NCBI GenBank assembly: GCA_020634115.1
Contig: JACKCH010000013.1
Location: 186,001-250,000 of the forward strand
Direction: 5' to 3'
Length of the DNA stretch: 64,000 bases
From: Anaerolineaceae bacterium
GTDB lineage: Bacteria; Chloroflexota; Anaerolineae; Aggregatilineales; Phototrophicaceae
In this document: positions 58,284 through 64,000 of the stretch, piece by piece
How positions within the stretch are numbered: the first letter of the stretch is position 1
How the letters are laid out: each line of letters begins with the position of its first letter
Notes under the pieces: generated by a model
Seen by the model: the letters and a program-made list of their open reading frames with translations, nothing else
Told to the model about the DNA's origin: nothing
Database searches by the model: none
Made by a program: the position numbers and the translations under genes

Positions 58284-59273
58284 ATGAAATATTTTGTAAC
58301 GGGCGCAACTGGTTTTGTCGGTGGATATCTGGTGAGGCGATTGGTGAATGACGGCCATGAAGTGGTGGCATTGGTGCGGAATCCCGCCAGCGCCAAACCA
58401 CTTGTCGACATTGGAATCACCATCGCAAAAGGAGACATCACCGATAAGGACAGTATGCGCGAACCCATGACTGGCGTGGACGGCGTGTTTCATGTCGCTG
58501 CGTGGTACAAAGTTGGTATGAAGGATTCCAGCATAGCGCAGACCATCAACGTTGAAGGGACGCGCAACGTGTTGGAACTGATGAAGGAACTCAGCATCCC
58601 CAAAGGCGTGTATACCAGCACCGTCGCCGTGTTCAGTGATACAAAGGGCGAGATTAAAGACGAAAACTACAAATTTGTGGGGAAACATATCAGTGAATAT
58701 GACCGCACCAAATGGGAAGCGCACTATCTCGTCGCCCAACCGATGATAGATGCGGGACTGCCTCTGGTCATTGTGATGCCGGGCGCGGTGTACGGCCCCG
58801 GTGACCAGAGCGGCTTGCGCGATGTCGTGGTCCAGTACCTACAGGGCAAGCTGCCGATGTCGCCCGGTGGGATGGCGGTTTGCTGGGCGCGTGTTGAGGA
58901 TACGGTTGAGGGACACATCCTGGCGATGGAAAAGGGCAAAATCGGCGAGTCCTATATTATTGCCGGGCCGCCGCATAAACTAACCGACTATTTTGCGCTG
59001 GCAGAACAGATTACCAGGATTCCCGCTCCGCGCGTTCAAATGCCGCCCGCCGTACTCAAAGCCAGCGCCGCCCTGATGGGCGTTATTGGCAAAGCGATCA
59101 CGCTGCCGTCCACGTATACCGCTGAAGGACTCCGAGTCAGCGCGGGTGTCACCTACCTGGGCGATAACAGCAAAGCGAAACGCGAGTTGGGGTATAACCC
59201 GCGTTCGCTGGCGGATGGACTGCCGGAAACCCTGGCCTATGAAATGGAGCAACTCGGTATGCACCCTAAGTAG
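58284..59273 (+). CDS. NAD-dependent epimerase/dehydratase family protein (extended SDR)
   Basis: This 329-residue extended short-chain dehydrogenase starts with the cofactor loop FVTGATGFVGG (4-14). The YDRTK motif (Tyr and Lys active-site pair, about 139-143) and the VMPGAVYGPGDQSG segment are present. It resembles 3-beta-hydroxysteroid and dihydroflavonol-4-reductase-like proteins. The substrate is unknown. A TATAAG and TTAAAA 16 bases upstream are a weak promoter. It lies in the divergent region from the CPA1 gene. Confidence 0.88.
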   Translation: MKYFVTGATGFVGGYLVRRLVNDGHEVVALVRNPASAKPLVDIGITIAKGDITDKDSMREPMTGVDGVFHVAAWYKVGMKDSSIAQTINVEGTRNVLELMKELSIPKGVYTSTVAVFSDTKGEIKDENYKFVGKHISEYDRTKWEAHYLVAQPMIDAGLPLVIVMPGAVYGPGDQSGLRDVVVQYLQGKLPMSPGGMAVCWARVEDTVEGHILAMEKGKIGESYIIAGPPHKLTDYFALAEQITRIPAPRVQMPPAVLKASAALMGVIGKAITLPSTYTAEGLRVSAGVTYLGDNSKAKRELGYNPRSLADGLPETLAYEMEQLGMHPK

Positions 59274-59649
59274 TACAGTTAAAGCTTTGAGTTGAAAGTG
59301 TTCAATCTTGTGTGGTAAAAGCTTATTTGTTCAGTTAAAGATTTTTGCATATAAACGCTCATTCTTGCGGAGTGTCCTTGCGCTGCTGCGTCGCGGCAAA
59401 GGACTCAGCCCTCCAATCCAGTTTCTCCTCTTGCTCTGAAGTCTCTGCTAAGCCTGTTTATCTGAGAGAAGCACCCCGGACAGTATGCCTGGGGGTAGGC
59501 TTGGCGTAGGGAGGGACGGTGTGTTGCCTCTATCGGACTGAATGTAATCATTCATATGTGAAGGATACCAACCAAAAAATATGAAAAAAGGAAAGGAGTG
59601 GTGGCGACTCCCACTCAATAGGCGGGTGGATTCCGCCGCCAGATAAATC
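59274..59649 (+). other. 376-base leader with two hairpins before the GNAT gene
   Basis: The ribosome-like AAGGAAAGGAG (59588-59598) is 52 bases upstream of the ATG at 59650. Two stems lie between them: GAGTGG/CCACTC (59595-59615) and GGCGG/CCGCC (59621-59637). A third pairing, CACCCC/GGGGGT, lies at about 59472-59496. The frame after the ribosome site would give only a seven-codon peptide (start GTG near 59599, stop TAG). No known riboswitch is recognised. The rest of the gap contains no gene. Confidence 0.4.
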
Positions 59650-60306
59650 ATGATGATGACCAGTCAGATCACAATCGAAGTGATGAACACAACCTCAGAG
59701 CATGTCCACGAATTGGAGGTGCTCCAGCGGATTGTCTTTCCTACCTTGACCGATGACGAACTGTTTACGGCGGAAAAATATCTGAACCACCTGAAACTGT
59801 TCCCGGAAGGGCAGTTTGTTGCGATGGCGACGATTGATGGACAGAAGAAAGTGGTTGGTTCGACCAGCACCTACCGGGCAGACTTCGACTTTGACGACTA
59901 CCAGCACACATTCCTGGAAGCCATTGCGCATGGCTGGTTGAGTAATCATAATTCCAATGGGGAATGGCTCTACGGCGTGGACATCAGTGTCCATCCCGAT
60001 TTGCGGCGTAAAGGGGTTGGCAGCCGACTCTACGACGCACGGAAAGCCCTGGTGAAACGTCTGAATCTGCGTGGTGAAATCGCAGGCGGTATGATTCCAG
60101 GTTACGAGCATTATAAGGCAAAGATGTCGGTAGAGACTTATATCGAAAAGGTGGTTGCAGGAGAAATTATGGGGAGAACCCTGCCCATGCAGCTTAAAAA
60201 TGGGTTTAAGGTACGTGGCATCTTGTATGACCACATCACCGATCCCCGTGCCGATAACACCGCCACGCTGCTGGTGCGGGGGAACCCGCATTACCGGCCA
60301 GGGTAG
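59650..60306 (+). CDS. GNAT-family N-acetyltransferase
   Basis: This 218-residue enzyme transfers acetyl groups from acetyl-CoA. The core contains FVAMATIDGQKKVVGSTS, YGVDISVHPDLRRKGVGSRLY with the RRKGVG acetyl-CoA loop, and LRGEIAGGMIPGYEHY. Its form is like the GNAT domain found beside, or fused to, nitrilase-type hydrolases. The acceptor is unknown. The start is ATG at 59650, one of three adjacent ATG codons, but no ribosome site lies close to it; a structured leader precedes the gene. The transcript ends in a terminator shared with the next gene. Confidence 0.88.
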   Translation: MMMTSQITIEVMNTTSEHVHELEVLQRIVFPTLTDDELFTAEKYLNHLKLFPEGQFVAMATIDGQKKVVGSTSTYRADFDFDDYQHTFLEAIAHGWLSNHNSNGEWLYGVDISVHPDLRRKGVGSRLYDARKALVKRLNLRGEIAGGMIPGYEHYKAKMSVETYIEKVVAGEIMGRTLPMQLKNGFKVRGILYDHITDPRADNTATLLVRGNPHYRPG

Positions 60307-60310
60307 GATA

Positions 60311-60357
60311 GAAACAAAAAGGGCGCGGTGTGTGCCGCGCCCTTTCGATTGCTTTTA
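60311..60357. terminator. Bidirectional intrinsic terminator
   Basis: AAAGGGCGCGG (60318-60328) pairs with CCGCGCCCTTT (60335-60345) around TGTGTG. T-rich sequence follows on the plus strand (CGATTGCTTTT), and TTGTTTC follows on the minus strand. It separates the GNAT and DUF2892 genes. Confidence 0.85.
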
Positions 60358-60362
60358 GAGAT

Positions 60363-60587
60363 TTATTTTACATCTTTGCCCATCAGCGGGCCGCCGAACA
60401 GCGGGGCAAATACGCAAATATTGAATGCGCCCACCGCGATCAGGAACACACCGACCACGTCAAGGATGATGTTCAACGGTGAATCAACGGCGCCGAACAG
60501 ACCGAGGCCGAGTGCGAGAACAACGATACCGGCCAGAATACGAATACCGCGCCCGATTGGGCCAGACATGAACTTTGCGAATGCCAT
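60363..60587 (-). CDS. DUF2892-family small membrane protein
   Basis: This 74-residue protein has two hydrophobic segments (about 16-33 and 41-58) and the family-like pattern GPIGRGIRILAGIVVLALG, LDVVGVFLIAVGAFNICVFAPLFGG. The family includes the membrane part of YgaP-like proteins and is of unknown function. GGGAG lies 8 bases before the ATG. It converges on the GNAT gene and diverges from the phosphatase-like gene. Confidence 0.82.
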   Translation of the reverse strand: MAFAKFMSGPIGRGIRILAGIVVLALGLGLFGAVDSPLNIILDVVGVFLIAVGAFNICVFAPLFGGPLMGKDVK

Positions 60588-60666
60588 TGGATTGTCTCCC
60601 TAGATATAATTTGTTGATGCGCTTATTGATTGGATGCACAACGGGACTAAAAGGTTACATTCGACT

Positions 60667-61977
60667 ATGCACACTTTTGAAAATCTCGCAGCGGACATTG
60701 AAAGCCAGGTTCGCGCCCGCCGCACCTTGTCGCTTCCGGCAGATTGGTCTGACGAACTGGTCTTCCCGGCCTATGACGGCCTGTCGATTCGGAATGTGCC
60801 GCATACTATTGCTCAATTACTTGGTGCGACGCTGCCCGGCCTGACCCCACTGGATGATGCTGTGTGGGGTGGGGATTCGCCTGCCGGAGCGGTGGATCGG
60901 GTGGTGGTGTTTTTGACGGATGGCCTCGGCTACCTCTGGCTGCGGCAGATGATGGCGGAAGATGAGGAAGTCCGGTCATTGATTGGGGAGATTACCGATG
61001 GCAGGGGGGCGCTGCCCTTGACCTCCATCGCACCCACAACCACTGTCGCCGCTCTCACCACACTCTGGACAGGAGCCGGTCCCGCTGCGCACGGCATTTT
61101 CGGCTTGCGCATGTACCTGCGAGAACTTTCGATGCTCGTCAATATCCTGAGTTACAAGCCCGCCGCCGGGAAGCTCATGAATGATGTTTTGGCCGACTGG
61201 AAACTGCCCGCCGAGTCGTTTGTCCCTGTGCCAGGGCTGGCGGAAGTGCTGGCGCAGCATGGTATCCCTACTCATCTGCTGCTGTCCTACCAGTTGTTGG
61301 GGACAGGCTTGTCGCGCATTCTGCACCGGGGCGTAGCGCACGCCCACACCCATACCGGTTTTAGTGACCTGTGGCCGCGCCTAGCGGATGTGCTGGCGCA
61401 AACGGCTGGGCAGCGCTGTTGTGTGAGTGTCTACTGGCCCGCCGTAGATAGCATCGCCCATCACTACGGCGCGGATAACAAGTATACGCGGCATGAAGTC
61501 ATGCAGGAGCTTCTCAACCTGCGCGACGTGTTAAACGCCGAGTCAGCACGCGATGGCCGCACGCTGGTGCTGATCCTAGCCGATCACGGCCACCACGATG
61601 CGCCGCAGGACATCCGCCTGCACCAGGATGAACGCGCCCGCCCGATTTTTAATGCGATGCGCGGCGGTTTTGGCGGCGAAACCCGGCTAACCCATCTCTA
61701 TCTGCGGGATGGATACAAGCAGGCCGTCATCAACACGATTCAGGAACATTTCGCGGACGGTCTCACCTGGGCGGACGCAGAAACCGCCCTTGCCGCCGGG
61801 CTGTTCGGCACTGAATCGCCGCACTCGGAAGCCGCCCACCGCCTGGGCGATTTAACCTTGATCGCCCGGTTGAACTGGCAGATCAGCGACAATTTCTTGC
61901 GTTTCCCGCTCATCAGCACGCACGGCGGCCTTTCCGACTGGGAGATGCTGGTGCCGTTCCTGTGGAAACGGTTGTGA
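60667..61977 (+). CDS. Alkaline phosphatase superfamily phosphodiesterase-like protein
   Basis: This 436-residue soluble enzyme belongs to the alkaline phosphatase superfamily, near nucleotide pyrophosphatases/phosphodiesterases. FLTDGLGYLWLRQMM supplies a metal-binding Asp, IAPTTTVAALTTLWTG the threonine nucleophile region, VYWPAVDSIAHHYG the Asp and His pair, and LADHGHHD the second metal site. There is no signal peptide. The start at 60667 is preferred to 60634. The substrate is unknown and may be a phosphodiester or a phosphorylated lipid or sugar. It is the last gene before the Roadblock cluster. Confidence 0.85.
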   Translation: MHTFENLAADIESQVRARRTLSLPADWSDELVFPAYDGLSIRNVPHTIAQLLGATLPGLTPLDDAVWGGDSPAGAVDRVVVFLTDGLGYLWLRQMMAEDEEVRSLIGEITDGRGALPLTSIAPTTTVAALTTLWTGAGPAAHGIFGLRMYLRELSMLVNILSYKPAAGKLMNDVLADWKLPAESFVPVPGLAEVLAQHGIPTHLLLSYQLLGTGLSRILHRGVAHAHTHTGFSDLWPRLADVLAQTAGQRCCVSVYWPAVDSIAHHYGADNKYTRHEVMQELLNLRDVLNAESARDGRTLVLILADHGHHDAPQDIRLHQDERARPIFNAMRGGFGGETRLTHLYLRDGYKQAVINTIQEHFADGLTWADAETALAAGLFGTESPHSEAAHRLGDLTLIARLNWQISDNFLRFPLISTHGGLSDWEMLVPFLWKRL

Positions 61978-62049
61978 GGCAGGATGCGTTTTTAGCCGGG
62001 TGATCCGGTAGCAATCCATTGTTTTTTGTGTATATTTGAAGTAGTTCTG

Positions 62050-62058
62050 TGCTACAAT
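62050..62058 (+). promoter_or_regulatory. Possible extended -10 promoter of the Roadblock gene
   Basis: TGCTACAAT matches an extended -10 box, 50 bases upstream of the TTG start. No -35 box of good spacing is seen. Confidence 0.4.
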
Positions 62059-62107
62059 TCAGCATATAGTTCCTAGACGTTCGCTATCATAACAAGGGGA
62101 AAGTACC

Positions 62108-62476
62108 TTGCCTACACGTACTGAACAACTCCAGGAAAGCCTCCGTGATCTCCAGGTCAGTTCTGGTGACGTCGAAGCGGCAGCCATTGTCAGCGTAGAT
62201 GGCCTGAGCATGGCCTCGTCGCTGCCCGCCCACATTGAAGAAGACCGCGTGAGCGCGATGTCCGCTGCGATGATCTCCCTCGGTGAGCGTATCTCGACCG
62301 AGTTAGGGCGGGGACTGTTGGAACAGGTCTATGTCAAAGGTGAGAACGGCTATGTCATTCTGACCGCTGTGGGAGAGGAAGCCGTTTTGACCGTGCTGGC
62401 ACGTAAGGAAACCAAGCTGGGCCTGATCTTTCTGGATATCAACCGCACCATTGAAGTGTTAGAGAAATTGGTCTAA
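62108..62476 (+). CDS. Roadblock/LC7-domain protein
   Basis: This 122-residue protein is a single Roadblock/LC7 domain: LRDLQVSSGDVEAAAIVSVDGLSMASSLP, RVSAMSAAMISLGERISTELGRG, GENGYVILTAVGEEAVLTVLAR and a final LDINRTIEVLEKL helix. Such proteins act as small GTPase regulators (MglB-type) or scaffolds. The start is TTG at 62108, with GGGGA 8-10 bases upstream. The following V4R gene starts 22 bases after its stop. No partner GTPase is in the window. Confidence 0.9.
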   Translation: MPTRTEQLQESLRDLQVSSGDVEAAAIVSVDGLSMASSLPAHIEEDRVSAMSAAMISLGERISTELGRGLLEQVYVKGENGYVILTAVGEEAVLTVLARKETKLGLIFLDINRTIEVLEKLV

Positions 62477-62498
62477 GTCAATTAAAGAAGCGGACATT

Positions 62499-63125
62499 GT
62501 GCTTGAATTAAGCGGCCTGTATTACCCAAACCGCATTGCCCGGTATTTTTTCCTGGCGATGGATGATGTGATGGGGCCAAATGGGTTGAATGTCGTTCTC
62601 AGTCTTGCCGGGTTGGATCGTTATATCGGCACCTTGCCGCCGGACGACCTGGTCAAGCAGTTCGACTTCGCTGCGATGGCCTCCTTAAATTACGCGCTGG
62701 AAGAAATGTACGGCGTGCGCGGTGGGCGGGGTATGGCGCTGCGTGTAGGGCGCGCCAGCTTTTCCCAGGGATTTCGCCATTTTGGAGCCTTTTCGGGTGT
62801 TTCGCATCCGGCTTTCCAGAGTCTCTCACTAGAAGAACGTTGCGGTCTGGGGCTGCGGACTCTGGCCGATATTTTTACGACCTTCACCGACCAACCCTCC
62901 TCGATTACGGTGAGTGATACCGGCTATCTGTTTACCGTAGAAACCAGTCCGATGGCCTGGGGGCGGATGAGCGATAAGCCTGTTTGTCATGCGCTGGTAG
63001 GTATTTTGCAGGAGTGCCTGCGCTGGGTGTCTAACGGTCATGAGTTTCATGTGCATGAAACCGAATGCCTGGCCTGTGGTGATGGTCAGTGCGTATTTAA
63101 GATTAATAGCACGCCTATTGGTTAA
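62499..63125 (+). CDS. V4R-domain protein
   Basis: This 208-residue protein has a C-terminal 4-vinyl-reductase-like (V4R) domain (about 90-205) with ETECLACGDGQCVFKI, the cysteine-rich end typical of V4R proteins that bind small hydrophobic molecules or metals. The start is GTG at 62499, 22 bases after the Roadblock stop, with a weak ribosome site. It probably works with the Roadblock protein and the response regulator downstream as a sensor. The ligand is unknown. Confidence 0.85.
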   Translation: MLELSGLYYPNRIARYFFLAMDDVMGPNGLNVVLSLAGLDRYIGTLPPDDLVKQFDFAAMASLNYALEEMYGVRGGRGMALRVGRASFSQGFRHFGAFSGVSHPAFQSLSLEERCGLGLRTLADIFTTFTDQPSSITVSDTGYLFTVETSPMAWGRMSDKPVCHALVGILQECLRWVSNGHEFHVHETECLACGDGQCVFKINSTPIG

Positions 63126-63149
63126 AAAGAACCGGGCGATTTCACTAGG

Positions 63150-63206
63150 TTGCCCCTACAGAGTCCCACTCCCATAGTGAGTTTGTAGGGGCGCAATATT
63201 GCGTCC
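63150..63206 (+). repeat. Interspersed palindromic element with GTAGGGGCG head
   Basis: TGCCCCTACA (63151-63160) is inverted at TGTAGGGGCG (63184-63193), followed by the palindrome GCGCAATATTGCGT. This belongs to the GTAGGGG element family, here as an inverted pair. It lies between the V4R gene and the response-regulator gene. Confidence 0.55.
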
Positions 63207-63277
63207 ATGAATCACTGGGTGTAGGCTACTTATCAGGGAATCTTGGGTAGGTCGTAGGGCGAAGGGGAAATAGGTTG

Positions 63278-64000
63278 GTGGATAAACCGAAGATAATGAT
63301 TGTTGAGGACGACCTTGATCTCGCTGAAATGCTGAACGCCTATTTTCGCGTCCAGAATTATGATGTTGTCACGGCAGCCTGGGGCCGCGAGGCGATTGAC
63401 ATCAGCGAACAGGAAGACCTTCAGTTAGTCGTGTTGGATATTCGTCTGCCGGATATTGACGGTTACGAAGTGTGCCGTCATTTACGATTACAACGCCGCA
63501 CCCAGAACCTCCCGATTATCTTTCTGACGGAAAAACGGGATCGGGTAGATAAACTCCAAGGATTAGAACTCGGTGTGGTGGATTACATCACCAAGCCATT
63601 CGATATTCAAGAACTGCGGCTGCGGGTGCGTAACGCCCTCAACCGTGTTGAACGGCAGAATACGGTCAACCCAGTGACCGATCTGCCGGAAGGCGAAATG
63701 GTTAACGAACATCTGAATGGTCTGATTTATGGGGATGCGCCCTGGTCGCTGTTGCTGGTTTCGATTGGTGGATTGGCACAGTTCCGCGAAATGTACGGGT
63801 TCGTCGCCGCCGATGATGTGTTGCGAGCGGTTACGCTCATGGTGCGGAACGCCGTCCGGGAATTTGGTGGGGAAGGGGACTTTATCGGTCACCTGGGGTC
63901 GGAAGAATTTCTAATTGTGACCACGCCGGAGCGAGTTACAGCGATCCGTGAGCGCGTTGAAACCCGCATCAATCAATCGCGGGAATATTTCTACCCGCTG
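63278..64000 (+). CDS. Response regulator with degenerate GGDEF-like domain (truncated by window end)
   Basis: This 241-residue visible part has a receiver domain (1-120) with IVEDD, phosphorylated Asp in VVLDIRLPDIDGYE (about Asp54), the FLTEKR switch and Lys in ITKPFD. A GGDEF-type domain follows (NPVTDLPEGEM... LLVSIGGLAQFREMYG), but the active signature is GSEEF instead of GGDEF, so it is probably not a normal cyclase. The start is GTG at 63278; GGGGA lies 10 bases upstream. The frame stays open to the last base. It completes the Roadblock/V4R cluster. Confidence 0.9.
   Translation, partial: MDKPKIMIVEDDLDLAEMLNAYFRVQNYDVVTAAWGREAIDISEQEDLQLVVLDIRLPDIDGYEVCRHLRLQRRTQNLPIIFLTEKRDRVDKLQGLELGVVDYITKPFDIQELRLRVRNALNRVERQNTVNPVTDLPEGEMVNEHLNGLIYGDAPWSLLLVSIGGLAQFREMYGFVAADDVLRAVTLMVRNAVREFGGEGDFIGHLGSEEFLIVTTPERVTAIRERVETRINQSREYFYPL

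Noticed and set aside
59586..59640. A guanidine-II (mini-ykkC) riboswitch before the GNAT gene
   Set aside because: There are two hairpins, but neither loop carries the ACGR signature required for that class.

Overview
The window reads as a GC-rich bacterial chromosome segment with mostly housekeeping and signalling genes. It most resembles an environmental Chloroflexota (Anaerolineae-like) genome. That is an inference from gene content: TIR-TPR proteins, non-cellulosomal cohesin and dockerin proteins, a Flp pilin, Roadblock and V4R signalling proteins, ArgC, an EF-G paralogue, and many small interspersed palindromes. No rRNA or other decisive marker is present. Two tRNA genes, several sigma-70-like promoters and many intrinsic terminators are visible. 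No CRISPR array, integrase, transposase or phage gene was seen.

Layout. 0-9.4 kb: 3' end of proS, a DUF1684 protein, a DEAD-box helicase, a HEAT-repeat protein, a repeat-rich intergenic region with a probable 33-residue membrane peptide, a four-S1-domain RNA-binding protein and clpC. 9.4-21.1 kb: SDR and alpha/beta hydrolase, a three-gene ABC exporter operon, a giant secreted beta-helix protein ending in LPSTG, an acyl-CoA dehydrogenase and a D-threonine-aldolase-like enzyme. 21.1-28.8 kb: the most unusual region. It holds a membrane protein with a PD-(D/E)xK-like signature, two paralogous TIR-TM-TPR proteins and a DUF2723 membrane protein. Gene-end fossils between these genes record tandem duplication. 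28.8-40.8 kb: tRNA-Ser, an MBL-fold protein, HxlR and ArsR regulators, a fused tandem sugar-phosphate transferase, an OmpR-type regulator, tRNA-Met, RDD, GAF, a REC-histidine kinase, an EamA transporter, argC and a Flp pilin. 41-44 kb: a dockerin/cohesin/dockerin gene set. 44-45.6 kb: a PadR operon bracketed by two copies of one terminator-containing repeat. 45.7-64 kb: Ntn-hydrolase acylase, EF-G paralogue, SulP transporter, saccharopine-dehydrogenase-like protein, polA, a CPA1 antiporter, an epimerase, GNAT, a small DUF2892 protein, an alkaline-phosphatase-superfamily protein, and a Roadblock / V4R / response-regulator cluster running off the end.

How genes work together. The ABC ATPase and its two permeases form one tightly spaced operon. 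The cohesin and dockerin proteins look like a self-contained surface assembly kit, with one membrane-anchored cohesin and two secreted dockerins. PadR and its downstream membrane protein overlap by ATGA and probably share an autoregulated promoter. The Roadblock, V4R and response-regulator genes look like one signalling unit. The TIR-TPR pair, with the adjacent membrane nuclease-like protein, is the best candidate for an undescribed system, but its function is not shown by the sequence.
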